64,000 nt of DNA from an uncultured Eubacteriales bacterium (GCA_934489945.1 CAKSSY010000001.1:1-64000); one strand, 5' to 3'; positions 45,571 to 57,218 are shown, counted from the stretch's first letter. Numbers and translations are program-made. Notes: a model not told the origin generated them from the letters alone.

Positions 45571-46347
45571 TTATTCGGACTCGTCCGGTGCTTCGGTATA
45601 ATGTTTGATTCCCTGCATTCCGGAAACTTCCCGGAATCCGTCGATTTCTCCACGTTGAATGGCACCGAAGATGCGATAACGAAGCCCTTTGTTGTCACGT
45701 TCCAACGTGGAAAGAAGCGTTTTCATTTTTGCACGTTCGGTATTGCCGTCAGCCGGGCAGGGAGATTTTATGACGGGAAGTCCCGCTTTTCCGGCAAAGT
45801 AACGCACGTCTTTTTCGGGAAGGTAGATAAAGGGACGAATCAGCGTGATTTCGGCACGGGAAAGATACGTGACAGGGCTGAAACATCCAAGCCGCCCTTC
45901 AAAAAAGAGATTCAGCATAAAGGTGTCAACCACGTCATCAAAATGGTGTCCGAGTGCGACCGAGGTGCATCCGAGTTCTTTTGCCGCTCTGTGCAAGGCA
46001 CCACGGCGCATTTTTGAGCACAGTGAACAGGGATTGGATTCCTTTCGCACTTCAAAGATGATGCGGTAGATTTCGGTGGGGATGATATGATAGGGTACAT
46101 CCAGCGATTCGCAAAGGGAACGGACTTTCGAAAAATCCATTTCTCCGGGAAATCCCATATCAATGGTAATGGCGATCAGTTCAAATTTGTGTTGGTAAAA
46201 ACGTCGCAACTCGGCAAGGGCACAAAGAAGAGCAAGAGAGTCCTTGCCGCCGGAAATACCGACCGCAATTTTATCGCCGTCGTGAATCATATCATAATCG
46301 GTGAGGGCACGTCTTGTATAACTTAAAATACGTTTGATGGATTCCAT
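45571..46347 (-). CDS. ttcA: tRNA 2-thiocytidine biosynthesis protein TtcA-like
   Basis: 258 residues from ATG 46347 (MESIKRIL), with AAGGT close upstream; the frame is open to 46407. PP-loop GISGGKDSLALL, then NPCSLCSKMRRGAL with the CxxC of the 4Fe-4S cluster, and SPCPADG. The family thiolates C32 of some tRNAs using ATP and sulfur. It lies 16 nt after trmN6, and the IscS gene (62226) could be its sulfur source. Confidence 0.85.
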   Translation of the reverse strand: MESIKRILSYTRRALTDYDMIHDGDKIAVGISGGKDSLALLCALAELRRFYQHKFELIAITIDMGFPGEMDFSKVRSLCESLDVPYHIIPTEIYRIIFEVRKESNPCSLCSKMRRGALHRAAKELGCTSVALGHHFDDVVDTFMLNLFFEGRLGCFSPVTYLSRAEITLIRPFIYLPEKDVRYFAGKAGLPVIKSPCPADGNTERAKMKTLLSTLERDNKGLRYRIFGAIQRGEIDGFREVSGMQGIKHYTEAPDESE

Positions 46348-46363
46348 AATACCTTCGTGTTTT

Positions 46364-47125
46364 TTAAAATTCGCCGAACGAACAGGTTTCGTAAATTCTT
46401 TCGGCATCGGGAGTCATGTTTCCGTCGGCTGTGCGGAGAAACAGGGGTTTGGTGAGTGTGAGTGAACCGCGGGCTCCTTTTTTGGCTTCCACCAGCACCA
46501 TGGACGGGGAGGAAGCAGTATTTGCATGGACGAACGTCATTTTCTTCGGTTCAAGAGTGGCAAGGCGCATGGCAGAAAGCAAATCTACCAAGCGATCCGG
46601 GCGGTAAACGCAAAAAAACTTTCCGCCATACTTCAAAAGTCCGGATGCGGCATGACAAAAATCGCCGATATTGCCGCAGACCTCATGACGGGCGATGAAT
46701 TTCTGCCCGTGTACATTTGGCTTTCCGCTGTCGACCTTCATATAGGGGGGATTGGATAGAACCATATCGGCAGATTCGCAGGCGAGGAGATTCTTTGGCA
46801 GTTCACGCAGGTCACAATTCAGAACTGTGATTTTGTCCGAAACCCCATTCAGGGCGGCGTTCCGGGTGATGAGATCGCAAAAAGCGGTCTGAACTTCAAC
46901 CGCCACTGCGGTCTTCACTTTTTGACGTGTCAAAAGGAGGAGCGGAAGAATACCTGTGCCGCTTCCGAGGTCGATGGCAAGTGCCGACGGCATACGGGGA
47001 ACAAAGGCAGCGAGCAAATAAGCATCCGTTCCGAAAGACAGTCCGTTTTTTTTGCTGATTAAGCGAATTTTTTCGTTGACTGTTTCAATTTTTTCCTCTT
47101 CCGAGATTGCGGGCAAAGCAAGCAT
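46364..47125 (-). CDS. trmN6: tRNA1(Val) (adenine(37)-N6)-methyltransferase-like protein
   Basis: 253 residues. SAM site DLGSGTGILPLLLL and the amino-methyltransferase NPPY in VLSNPPYMKV, preceded by SFGTDAYLLAAF. This is the TrmN6/YfiC family. AAAGGA lies upstream. An RNA target is expected from the family; activity on tRNA-Val is inferred. It follows the ferredoxin gene. Confidence 0.85.
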   Translation of the reverse strand: MLALPAISEEEKIETVNEKIRLISKKNGLSFGTDAYLLAAFVPRMPSALAIDLGSGTGILPLLLLTRQKVKTAVAVEVQTAFCDLITRNAALNGVSDKITVLNCDLRELPKNLLACESADMVLSNPPYMKVDSGKPNVHGQKFIARHEVCGNIGDFCHAASGLLKYGGKFFCVYRPDRLVDLLSAMRLATLEPKKMTFVHANTASSPSMVLVEAKKGARGSLTLTKPLFLRTADGNMTPDAERIYETCSFGEF

Positions 47126-47189
47126 AGAGGTTCCTTTCCGTGAAAAAAGCCGAAGCTACAGAATCGCTTCGGCTTTTATGTAGCTGAGA

Positions 47190-47363
47190 TTACTTGTCAG
47201 CCTTAGGTGCGCCGACGGGGCAGGTGTCCGCACAAGAACCGCAATCAACGCACTTCTTAGGGTCGATTTCGTACTTGCCGTCGCCCTCGGAAATTGCTTC
47301 AACAGGGCATTCGGATGCACAAGCACCGCAAGACACGCAATCATCAGAAATCTTATAAGCCAT
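47190..47363 (-). CDS. 2[4Fe-4S] ferredoxin (57 aa)
   Basis: 57 residues from ATG 47363, with GGAGGT 8 nt upstream. The small clostridial type: MAYKISDDCVSCGACASECP gives cluster one and CVDCGSCADTCP cluster two, eight Cys in all. It transfers electrons at low potential and could serve Rnf or the radical-SAM enzymes. It is short enough to be missed by a 60-residue cutoff. Confidence 0.92.
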   Translation of the reverse strand: MAYKISDDCVSCGACASECPVEAISEGDGKYEIDPKKCVDCGSCADTCPVGAPKADK

Positions 47364-47394
47364 TTTTTAATACCTCCGATAGTTTTGATACCAC

Positions 47395-47424
47395 ATTATA
47401 TCATATTTTTTCGCGTTTGCATAG
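47395..47424 (-). promoter_or_regulatory. Promoter of the ferredoxin gene
   Basis: On the - strand, an extended -10 TGATATAAT (TATAAT at 47395-47400), with only a weak -35 (TATGCA). About 31 nt before the start codon. Confidence 0.6.
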
Positions 47425-47460
47425 ACCTTTTGAAAAATTTTTACAGGAATCCGAGGAATT

Positions 47461-48621
47461 TTATTCTTGCGGCATTTCCAGGTCTCCGTTTTCCGCGTCG
47501 TTTTCTTCTTTTTCGGCATCGTTATTCCGTTTTCCGGGGCGACTGATGACCTTGACATTGTCGCGGTGGTAGGACTTCGGGAGAGGCGGATCCGCATCTT
47601 TCAGGCGGACTTTAATTATGCCGGAAATCGGAGAAATTTCGCAGACTGTGCCCACGCCGTCCGGGGTACTGACGATAGAGTCTACGGGAGGCGTCAGTTT
47701 TGTTTCTTCCGCGTAAGCCTGACATTCATAACGCAGGCAACACATCAGTCGTCCGCAGTTTCCGGAAATTTTAGAAGAATTAAGCGACAGATTCTGTTCC
47801 TTTGCCATTTTGATCGAGACCTGACCGAAACCGGACAGGAAACTGGCACAGCAGAGCGGTCTGCCGCATATACCGAGCCCACCAATCAGCTTTGCTTCAT
47901 CACGGATTCCGATTTGGCGCAATTCAATGCGGGTGCGGAATACCGACGCGAGATCTTTTACAAGTTCCCGGAAGTCGACCCTGCCCGCTGAGGTGAAGTA
48001 GAAGAGCAGTTTGGAGTTGTCGAAAGTGTATTGTACATCTACGAGCTTCATGTCCAAACCGTGGGCGAGGATTTTTTCGTTCCCGATTTTGAATGCTTCT
48101 TTTTCCTTTTGGTGATTTTCCTCGTTATGAGCGACATCCGCAGGGGTGGCGATTCGGACGACAGGACGAAGCGGCGGCACGATTTCTTCATTCGGAACGT
48201 AGCGGTTGGACAGCCACACCTCCCCAAATTCCAAGCCGCGCGCGGTTTCGACAATGGCGAAGTCCCCGCGGTTTGCCCGATAATTTCCGGCACTGAAATA
48301 GTAAACCTTACCTGCTTTTTTGAAGCGTACTCCGAGCACCTCGGTCGCATTTTCGGAAGGTGTGAGTTGAATTTCCGATTGTTTGATGCCGAACAGAATG
48401 CTGTCGTCATCAAAGTCATAATCGGCAGGCAGTTCTACGGGATCTTCCTGGGGCTCGGCGGGAGCAGAAGGCGGTGTCGGAGCCTTTTTTTCTGTCGTTT
48501 GGAGCGGTTTCTTTTCATTTTCTGCCGTGTTGGGCATTCCCTCACGGCGGTTCTTTTTATTGCGATTATGATAACGGTGAGGTCGGTGTCTGGTATTGTT
48601 TTTTTGTTTTTCTTCGTTCAT
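47461..48621 (-). CDS. ricT: RicT/YaaT (PSP1 domain) protein
   Basis: 386 residues. The PSP1 core has VLGVRFKKAGKVYYF, LKVDVQYTFDNSKLLFYFTSAGRVDFRELVKDLA-type blocks and the Cys-containing GLGICGRPLCCASFL and GRLMCCLRYECQAY. RicT with RicA and RicF forms an Fe-S complex that supports RNase Y maturation and sporulation phosphorelay in Bacillus. Here a disordered N-terminal 95 residues, rich in Asn/Arg/Pro/Glu, is added. It follows holB by 24 nt, as in Bacillus. Confidence 0.9.
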   Translation of the reverse strand: MNEEKQKNNTRHRPHRYHNRNKKNRREGMPNTAENEKKPLQTTEKKAPTPPSAPAEPQEDPVELPADYDFDDDSILFGIKQSEIQLTPSENATEVLGVRFKKAGKVYYFSAGNYRANRGDFAIVETARGLEFGEVWLSNRYVPNEEIVPPLRPVVRIATPADVAHNEENHQKEKEAFKIGNEKILAHGLDMKLVDVQYTFDNSKLLFYFTSAGRVDFRELVKDLASVFRTRIELRQIGIRDEAKLIGGLGICGRPLCCASFLSGFGQVSIKMAKEQNLSLNSSKISGNCGRLMCCLRYECQAYAEETKLTPPVDSIVSTPDGVGTVCEISPISGIIKVRLKDADPPLPKSYHRDNVKVISRPGKRNNDAEKEENDAENGDLEMPQE

Positions 48622-48645
48622 ATTGGCAACCTTTCTCCGACACGG

Positions 48646-49662
48646 TTATATGTCGGAAATCATTGTGACGAGAGACAGACGGATATTGGCGTTCCGTGAA
48701 ATGCCGTCTACGGTTTTCGTCACAGTATCCGAGAGACGGAACAACGCGGCGGTGCTGCTTGCATAGGCAAGTTGTGCGGCACTTTCGCGATCGGTATAAA
48801 AAACAAGAGGAGAATCTTCCGAGCTTTTCAGGACAATCAGATCACGCAGAGCATTTTGGACGCATCCGAGAATCGGCAACAACTCATCCTGTTTTTGCGG
48901 CAGGGCAAGAATCCATTCGACGAGCGTGACAAAATTCCGTTCGAGTGCCGCGCCTACAAAGTCGGCTGCCGTTGTACGCTGTTTGAGAAGTGGGGCACGT
49001 TCCTTATCGTCGCAAAGTTCAAGGGCACGTCCGATTGAGCCGGCAGCGATTGTAAGGATTTCTTCAAATTCCTGCGGTTTTGTTCGTGAGAGCATGGCAG
49101 CCGTTTTGTTATTGGAAACGAGATATTCACGGACAAGACGGTCCGGCAACAATTCGGTGCGTAATATTGGTGCACGGCTTCGCACGGTCTCAAGCAGTTT
49201 CTCGGGCTTGGTACACAACAGGAAAAAATGGACATAAGACGGCGGCTCTTCAAGTGTCAGCAGAAAGGCGTTCTGCGCGGCTGTTGTCATGGTGTCGGCA
49301 TCCTCAAGAATGTAAATTTTATCATCAAGATCATTCGGCAGAGTGACAACATCGTTTTTCAGATTGCGGATTTGCTCAATCTTGACGGACTGTCCTGTTT
49401 TTCCGATGACGATGACATCGGGCGATTTTCCCTCCAGAATTTTACGGCAGGACGGACAGTGGAGGCAGGGAAGAGGTTCGGAAGACTTGTCCCGGTTCTC
49501 ACACGCGAGTGCGGCGGCGAAGTTCAGGGCAAGGGTATGTCTGCCGCTTCCGTGAGGTCCCGCAAGAATATAGGCATGAGCCTCGGTGTTTTTCAGAATA
49601 TCATCACAGAGGCGGCGACGCAGTTCGGAATTTCCCACGATATAAGGCATGGACTCTTTCAT
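48646..49662 (-). CDS. holB: DNA polymerase III delta' subunit
   Basis: 338 residues from ATG 49662 (MKESMPYIVG), with GGGGAG upstream. AAA+ core with LAGPHGSGRHTLAL (Walker A position, Thr retained), zinc site CLHCPSCRKIL, and LEDADTMTTAAQNAFLLTLEEPP as the SRC-type and sensor region. It is part of the clamp loader. Promoter at 49699-49727; ricT follows. Confidence 0.9.
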   Translation of the reverse strand: MKESMPYIVGNSELRRRLCDDILKNTEAHAYILAGPHGSGRHTLALNFAAALACENRDKSSEPLPCLHCPSCRKILEGKSPDVIVIGKTGQSVKIEQIRNLKNDVVTLPNDLDDKIYILEDADTMTTAAQNAFLLTLEEPPSYVHFFLLCTKPEKLLETVRSRAPILRTELLPDRLVREYLVSNNKTAAMLSRTKPQEFEEILTIAAGSIGRALELCDDKERAPLLKQRTTAADFVGAALERNFVTLVEWILALPQKQDELLPILGCVQNALRDLIVLKSSEDSPLVFYTDRESAAQLAYASSTAALFRLSDTVTKTVDGISRNANIRLSLVTMISDI

Positions 49663-49698
49663 GCGTTCTCCCCCTTCCGGCAATCTTGATACAAAGAC

Positions 49699-49727
49699 AT
49701 TATAACAGGTTTTCTTTCGACTGTCAA
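49699..49727 (-). promoter_or_regulatory. Promoter of holB-ricT
   Basis: TTGACA (49722-49727), 17 nt, TATAAT (49699-49704), full consensus on the - strand. Confidence 0.85.
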
Positions 49728-49754
49728 GTTCCGCACACGAAAAACGGGCTTTGG

Positions 49755-50630
49755 TTACAGGACTTCCTTATAGATTACGTTCTTGGCAACTCCACGGTCG
49801 CGTGCCACTGCTTTTATGGCATCCATTTTGCTCATGCCGGTAGCAAGATAGCTCTCTAAATGTTCGGCAACGCTCATGTTTTCCCATTCCGCGCCCTTGT
49901 CCGATTCGGAATTTCCCTCCACCACGAGAACATATTCGCCGCGCGGCTCATTTGTTTCATAGTATGAAATGGCACCGCCCACGGTTGTTCGCATGATTTC
50001 TTCGTTGCGTTTTGTCATTTCGCGACAAAGGGAGAGACGGCGGTCGTTTCCGAATGTCCGAGAAAGATCGAGAAGTGTGGTTTTCAGTTTGTGCGGAGCT
50101 TCATGAAAGATCATGGTGCGTGTTTCTTTTTCCAAGGAAGCGAGATGTTTTTGCCGGTCGGCTTTGTTGGCAGACAGGAACCCTTCAAAGCAAAAACGAC
50201 CCGTGGGAAGTCCCGACACGGTAAGTGCCACGATGGCGGCACACGGACCGGGAATCGGGCAGACGGGAAGTCCCTCGGCGGCACAAAGTGCCACAATGTC
50301 CTCTCCCGGGTCGGAGATGGCGGGAGTTCCGGCATCTGTGATGAGAGCACAGGACTCGCCGGCGGCGATACGTGCCGTAATCTGCGCGCCGCGTTCCTTT
50401 TTATTGTGTTCAAAATAAGAAATCATCGGTTTGGATATGCCGAGAAAGGTCAAAAGGCGCAGGGAATTGCGTGTATCTTCCGCAGCGATAAAGTCCACGC
50501 CGGAAAGAACCTTGACGGCACGTTCCGACAGGTCAGCCAGATTGCCGATCGGTGTGGCAACGAGATACAAAGTGCCTTTTTCGACCTTGTTTTTTTCTTC
50601 GGAGAAATTTTCATCCTTGATACGGTTCAT
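49755..50630 (-). CDS. rsmI: 16S rRNA (cytidine(1402)-2'-O)-methyltransferase RsmI
   Basis: 291 residues from ATG 50630, with AAAGGA 7 nt upstream; the open frame to 50711 is not coding. LYLVATPIGNLADLSERA, AAEDTRNSLRLL, ALITDAGTPAISDPGE and IPGPCAAIVALTVSGL are diagnostic of RsmI. It methylates C1402 in the decoding centre. It is divergent from the amidase gene. Confidence 0.93.
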   Translation of the reverse strand: MNRIKDENFSEEKNKVEKGTLYLVATPIGNLADLSERAVKVLSGVDFIAAEDTRNSLRLLTFLGISKPMISYFEHNKKERGAQITARIAAGESCALITDAGTPAISDPGEDIVALCAAEGLPVCPIPGPCAAIVALTVSGLPTGRFCFEGFLSANKADRQKHLASLEKETRTMIFHEAPHKLKTTLLDLSRTFGNDRRLSLCREMTKRNEEIMRTTVGGAISYYETNEPRGEYVLVVEGNSESDKGAEWENMSVAEHLESYLATGMSKMDAIKAVARDRGVAKNVIYKEVL

Positions 50631-50700
50631 AAAAGAGTCCTTTCCGGCACGGATTGGCTTTCCTTTGCATAGAATAGAAAAAAACAGAAGGGAGCAATCC

Positions 50701-53329
<2,629 letters not shown>

Positions 53330-53334
53330 TTATT

Positions 53335-53363
53335 ATTATACCAAAGATTCATCCTCCTGTCAA
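53335..53363 (-). promoter_or_regulatory. Promoter of ligA
   Basis: TTGACA (53358-53363), 17 nt, TATAAT (53335-53340) on the - strand, full consensus. Confidence 0.85.
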
Positions 53364-53443
53364 TCAAATTTTTGAAATTCTTTCTCACTGATTGTGCATT
53401 GTGTACAAAAAATAAACAAAAAGAAAAATAATATGCAATACTG

Positions 53444-53472
53444 TTTACAAAAACAAGAAACTGTGTTATACT
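53444..53472 (+). promoter_or_regulatory. Promoter of hpf
   Basis: TTTACA (53444-53449), 17 nt, TATACT (53467-53472), 55 nt before the start codon. Nothing further seen between the ligA and hpf promoters. Confidence 0.75.
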
Positions 53473-53526
53473 GAAATCACGGATAAGGAAATGGTTCCGT
53501 ATCCGAAGCTTCAAGGAGGAATCAAA

Positions 53527-54054
53527 ATGAAAGTAACGATCAATGCCAGACAGATGACTGTCCGTGACAATCTTAAGGAGCTTGCTGTAAAAAAGCTGGA
53601 TAAGCTCGACAAGTACTTCCCGAAAGAAGGGGAAGCTACGGTCACTTTCAGTCGAAAACGCAACAAGGAAAATCTTGAAGTGACGATTTTTGCGGCAAAT
53701 ACACTGTTTCGCTGTGAGGTCGAAGAGGAAACTTTTCAGAATGCGCTTGACAGCTCTATTGATATGATCGAACGTCAGATTCGCAAGAATAAAACCCGTT
53801 TGGAAAAACGTCTTCGCCAGGAGGCGTTTGAGAGCCCGTTTGATTCCGGAGAGACGGTTGAGGAAGAACAGGAGTTTGTGATTCGCAGAAAAACTTTTTC
53901 TTACAAGCCGATGTCGGTGGATGAAGCAATTTTGCAGATGAATCTTTTGGAACATGAATTTTTTGTATTTGAAGATGCCGAAACCGAAAAGGTCTGTGTC
54001 GTGTATAAGCGCAAAAACGGCACATACGGTCTGATTACACCTGCCGCAGAATAA
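53527..54054 (+). CDS. hpf: Long-form ribosome hibernation promoting factor
   Basis: 175 residues from ATG 53527, with AAGGAGG upstream. The N-terminal HPF domain binds the 30S decoding region (MKVTINARQMTVRDNLKELAVKKLDKLDKYF without gaps in this order), a charged linker, and a C-terminal dimerisation domain (FSYKPMSVDEAILQMNLLEHEFFVF), which makes 100S ribosome dimers. Terminator at 54083-54112. Confidence 0.92.
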   Translation: MKVTINARQMTVRDNLKELAVKKLDKLDKYFPKEGEATVTFSRKRNKENLEVTIFAANTLFRCEVEEETFQNALDSSIDMIERQIRKNKTRLEKRLRQEAFESPFDSGETVEEEQEFVIRRKTFSYKPMSVDEAILQMNLLEHEFFVFEDAETEKVCVVYKRKNGTYGLITPAAE

Positions 54055-54082
54055 TTCTGTTGACAAAAAGCTCGCAAAAAAC

Positions 54083-54112
54083 GTTGGGGAGCCTTGCAAA
54101 AAGCTCCCCAAC
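54083..54112 (+). terminator. Terminator after hpf
   Basis: GTTGGGGAGC / GCTCCCCAAC, 10-bp stem with a 10-nt A-rich loop. The downstream sequence is only moderately T-rich. Confidence 0.6.
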
Positions 54113-54210
54113 TTCCGCGGTTTCTTTTCAAAAGGCTGATACGCTTTCGGGTATTTTTTCTGCCAACAGGTTCATGTCGGCAGTCCGAACATTACGAAAA
54201 AGAGGGCATT

Positions 54211-54726
54211 ATGAATATATGGATTATATACGCAAGCAAAACGGGAACAACGAGAGATTGTGCTGAGAAGCTCGCAACCTTGTTTTCGCTGCATCGGGTG
54301 ACTTGCGTGGATATTGAAAAGGAGATTCCCGATATTCGGGAAGCGGATGTCATTCTTGTCGGAACTTCTGTCCGCATGGGACGGATAGCTACGTCTGTGC
54401 GAAAATTTCTGACTGAAAATCATGAGGTTTTACTGACTGTGCATCTCGGATTGTTTCTTTGTTGTGGATTTTGTGACAATGCAGAGTCATATTTTAAGAA
54501 CAATTATGCCGCAGATCTTCTGGAGCATGCGGATTCGGCAATGACTTTTGGCGGGGAAATGCGTGTAGAAAGGCAAAAGGGATTTGACAAGTTGATAGCG
54601 AAGCTGGCTCTTCGCAGTATCGCTTCGCACAATCGGGACGAAGATCGGGAACACGATATTCCGCTCCCCGCGCTGATTCCGGAGAACATTCGACGTTTTG
54701 CTGATGAAATCCGTTCTGCATTGTGA
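54211..54726 (+). CDS. Flavodoxin-domain protein (HemG-like)
   Basis: 171 residues from ATG 54211, with GAGGG upstream. MNIWIIYASKTGTTRDCAEKL gives the FMN phosphate loop (S-K-T-G-T-T), and DVILVGTSVRMGRIATSVRKFL plus GLFLCCGF resemble the HemG/flavodoxin_5 group. An oxidoreductase role in heme synthesis cannot be claimed without heme genes nearby; a general flavodoxin role is as likely. Confidence 0.75.
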   Translation: MNIWIIYASKTGTTRDCAEKLATLFSLHRVTCVDIEKEIPDIREADVILVGTSVRMGRIATSVRKFLTENHEVLLTVHLGLFLCCGFCDNAESYFKNNYAADLLEHADSAMTFGGEMRVERQKGFDKLIAKLALRSIASHNRDEDREHDIPLPALIPENIRRFADEIRSAL

Positions 54727-54793
54727 CGTCAAAATAACTATAAAATTTTGTCGTATATTCAAAAAGTTGTTTGCTTTGACGAATAACTTTTTC

Positions 54794-54822
54794 TTGACAA
54801 AAGTGTCTGTATGTGGTATTAT
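54794..54822 (+). promoter_or_regulatory. Promoter of tRNA-Lys
   Basis: TTGACA (54794-54799), 17 nt, TATTAT (54817-54822), 17 nt before the tRNA. Confidence 0.85.
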
Positions 54823-54839
54823 TATGTGGTAGCTTTGAT

Positions 54840-54915
54840 GCCCCATTAGCTCAGAAGGTAGAGCACTTGACTTTTAATCAAGGTGTCCGGAGTTCGACTC
54901 TCCGATGGAGCACCA
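54840..54915 (+). tRNA. tRNA-Lys (anticodon TTT) with an acceptor-stem mismatch
   Basis: 76 nt with CCA. Anticodon arm TTGACTTTTAATCAA and T-loop GTTCGACTC are normal. The acceptor strands GCCCCAT and ATGGAGC pair except at position 3-70, where C faces A; GCTCCAT, common in bacterial tRNA-Lys, would pair fully. It has its own promoter and terminator. Confidence 0.92.
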
Positions 54916-54927
54916 CAGAAAACAAAA

Positions 54928-54957
54928 AGAGAGCAGAGACAATTATCTCTGCTCTCT
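54928..54957 (+). terminator. Terminator after tRNA-Lys
   Basis: AGAGAGCAGAGA / TCTCTGCTCTCT, a 12-bp stem with a 6-nt loop and TTTTTCTG after it. Confidence 0.88.
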
Positions 54958-54975
54958 TTTTCTGATTTTATCGGT

Positions 54976-55938
54976 TCAGGATAATTTTCTTTCCGACAGT
55001 GAATTCAGAAATTCCGTGACCTTTTGTTTGACTCTGTCGTGATCCACCAGATAGCTCATACCGTGAGAAGCATTTTTTACGGTGATTACCTCGTGGCGGG
55101 AGGCACAGGCAGTATTATTTTCCCGTGTGTTGAGGATCGGCACAAAGGTATCTGCTTCCCCGTGGACGAAAAGAACGGGAACTTTGGCATTTTGCAGTGT
55201 TTCTGTCGTGGAGCACTCGCGGAACGAAAAGCCGGCAAAAACTTTTGACATGGCATCAGCAACATACAAAAACGGAAAGACCGGGAGGTGAAACCGTGTC
55301 TTGAGAACATAGGAAAATTCGTCCCACGCGCTGGTGAAGCCACAATCGGCGACAGCACCGACCACGTTGTGAGGCAACTCTTCTGAACCGATTGCCATCA
55401 TTACGGTAGAACTTCCCATTGAAATGCCGGACAAAATCACAGGAAGATCATCTCCGATTTTGGTATTCAGAAAGCGAATCCAATCAATCAGATCGTAGCG
55501 TTCCTTCACGCCGAAGCAAATGTACTGTCCTTCGCTGGCACCGTGTGTACGTTGCTCAATGGCGAGAAGGTTATATCCCATTGCCCGGTAGTCACGCCAT
55601 GCGCCGCTGAAATCATATCCAACTCGTCCACGCCAACCGTGCGTCAGAAGAATTGTACCGCGTGCGTTTTTGGTTTTGAGAAAGTATCCGTGCAACGAAA
55701 GTCCGTCTCGGCTTTGAATCCAAAGATCTTCCTTGTTTGCCGTCTGAAATGCCTCAAGTCCTTCACGGATAATCGGCGCATATGCCGACAATTCACCCTT
55801 TTCCAGATTGGAGAGTGCGGTGTTTTCGTTGATTTTGTCATTCCGTCGGCAGGCAAATTGAAAAAGAAACCACGAAATTGCAAGAACGAGAATCGCGATT
55901 CCCACAAAGGTTACCGCCGTAATTTTCAGATAAATCAT
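54976..55938 (-). CDS. Membrane-anchored alpha/beta hydrolase
   Basis: 320 residues from ATG 55938, with AAAGGA upstream. One N-terminal membrane helix (about 5-28) is followed by a hydrolase domain: LLTHGWRGRVGYDFSG (oxyanion loop), ILSGISMGSSTVMMA (nucleophile Ser), FVHGEADTFVPI (Asp) and NASHGMSYLVDHD (His). Similar to the YqkD/BAAT-like peptidase S9-type hydrolases. The substrate is unknown. Confidence 0.82.
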   Translation of the reverse strand: MIYLKITAVTFVGIAILVLAISWFLFQFACRRNDKINENTALSNLEKGELSAYAPIIREGLEAFQTANKEDLWIQSRDGLSLHGYFLKTKNARGTILLTHGWRGRVGYDFSGAWRDYRAMGYNLLAIEQRTHGASEGQYICFGVKERYDLIDWIRFLNTKIGDDLPVILSGISMGSSTVMMAIGSEELPHNVVGAVADCGFTSAWDEFSYVLKTRFHLPVFPFLYVADAMSKVFAGFSFRECSTTETLQNAKVPVLFVHGEADTFVPILNTRENNTACASRHEVITVKNASHGMSYLVDHDRVKQKVTEFLNSLSERKLS

Positions 55939-55960
55939 ACGATTCCTTTCGATAAAAAAA

Positions 55961-55979
55961 GGGGAGGACAAGCCTCCCC
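55961..55979 (-). terminator. Terminator of rpsF-ssb-rpsR
   Basis: GGGGAGG / CCTCCCC stem with a 5-nt loop, followed on the - strand by TTTTTTTATC. It lies 9 nt past rpsR, between it and the hydrolase start. Confidence 0.85.
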
Positions 55980-55987
55980 GCATGAAG

Positions 55988-56242
55988 TCAATCGGTGATA
56001 TAGGGCAGAAGAGCTACCTGACGTGCACGCTTGATGGCAGTGCTCAGATCGCGCTGGTGTTTTGCACAGGTGCCGGAAATTCTTCTGGGAAGAATCTTGC
56101 CGCGCTCGCTGATATATTTACGGAGCTTGCCGGCATCCTTGTAATCGATGTAATCGACCTTATCTGCACAGAAAATGCAGATCTTCTTTCTTTTGTGCAT
56201 CATCGGACGAGCCGGACGTGCGGAATTTTCATTTCTATCCAT
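55988..56242 (-). CDS. rpsR: Ribosomal protein bS18
   Basis: 84 residues. [32 protein letters not shown]...is the conserved S18 body (cited in part), with two Cys remaining of the zinc-type motif, and [12 protein letters not shown] ends the protein. It binds S6 on the 30S platform. GGAGG lies upstream. Usual rpsF-ssb-rpsR operon. Confidence 0.95.
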   Translation of the reverse strand: MDRNENSARPARPMMHKRKKICIFCADKVDYIDYKDAGKLRKYISERGKILPRRISGTCAKHQRDLSTAIKRARQVALLPYITD

Positions 56243-56292
56243 CTTATGAAACCTCCTCGTTAATTTTATTGGATGCGCCTTCGTTCCCGGAA

Positions 56293-56769
56293 TCAGAAGG
56301 GAAGAAAGCTCTCATCGGTGTTGACATTCTCGAACTTCGATGCGTCATCGCCACCGGACGAGAATGACGGTGCATTGTAAGCCTCGGGCGTATACGATTG
56401 TCCCGGATTGCCGGACGCTTCCCCCTTGCTGTCGACAAACATGGCTTCATCTACCACGACTTCGGTGGAAGTGCGTTTCTGACCTTGCTGATCCTGCCAC
56501 GGTCTCACCTGAATAGAGCCGGTAACGCAGATCGAAGAACCTTTATGAAAGTATCTCGAAATAAATTCAGCAGTCTGACGCCATGCAACAAGATTGATGA
56601 AATCGGTTTGTTGCTGTGCCTGTTGTCCGTCGGCATTCTTTCCGCTGTATCGTCTGTTGACGGCAATGGAAAAGGAAAGGACGGAAATGCCGCTCTGTGT
56701 TTGTTTCAGCTCCGGGTCAGCGGTAAGTCTGCCCGCAAGCACGACCTTATTCAGATTCAGATTTGCCAT
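56293..56769 (-). CDS. ssb: Single-stranded DNA-binding protein
   Basis: 158 residues. [18 protein letters not shown] begins the OB fold, followed by [22 protein letters not shown] and a Gly/Ser-rich linker. The C-terminus is acidic but ends DESFLPF, close to the D-D-I/L-P-F partner-docking tip. GGAGG lies upstream. Confidence 0.95.
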   Translation of the reverse strand: MANLNLNKVVLAGRLTADPELKQTQSGISVLSFSIAVNRRYSGKNADGQQAQQQTDFINLVAWRQTAEFISRYFHKGSSICVTGSIQVRPWQDQQGQKRTSTEVVVDEAMFVDSKGEASGNPGQSYTPEAYNAPSFSSGGDDASKFENVNTDESFLPF

Positions 56770-56787
56770 TTTTGTTTGCCTCCGTAA

Positions 56788-57192
56788 TTATTCGGCGTCT
56801 GTTGCTTCGGCAACCTCAGCGGCGGGAGCCTTTTCGATGACTTCGGAAATGTCGGTGACTTCGACATATTCGGGTGCTTCGGTCTTTGCTACTGCCTCAT
56901 GTGTGAGCTTTACGATGGTCTTACGCAGAACCGCCTCATCGATGTTGAGAAGACGATCAAGCTCTGCGGGGAACGAGGAAGCCGACTTGAAAGTGACGAC
57001 CGTATAGTAACCTTCGTTCATATCTTCAATCGGATATGCAAGACGACGCTTACCCCAGTCGGCAAGGTCAACGATTTCACCGTTCTCGGCAATGAGTGTC
57101 GTGAACTTTGACACGGTTTCCTTTGCCGCTTCTTCGCCGTTTGCAAGAGTAACGACGAACAGGCATTCATAAGAATTCATGATTTTTTCCAT
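56788..57192 (-). CDS. rpsF: Ribosomal protein bS6
   Basis: 134 residues from ATG 57192, with GGGAGGTG 7 nt upstream; ATG 57180 (MNSYECLFVV) is a possible alternative. LADWGKRRLAYPIEDMNEGYY is the S6 signature. The last 30 residues are an Ala/Glu-rich tail. First gene of the operon. Confidence 0.94.
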   Translation of the reverse strand: MEKIMNSYECLFVVTLANGEEAAKETVSKFTTLIAENGEIVDLADWGKRRLAYPIEDMNEGYYTVVTFKSASSFPAELDRLLNIDEAVLRKTIVKLTHEAVAKTEAPEYVEVTDISEVIEKAPAAEVAEATDAE

Positions 57193-57218
57193 ATTTTACA
57201 CCTCCCTATGGACGTTAG

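Noticed and set aside
54060..54090. TTGACA at 54060 as promoter for the flavodoxin-like gene
   Set aside because: No -10 box at 16-18 nt; the sequence falls into the hpf terminator.
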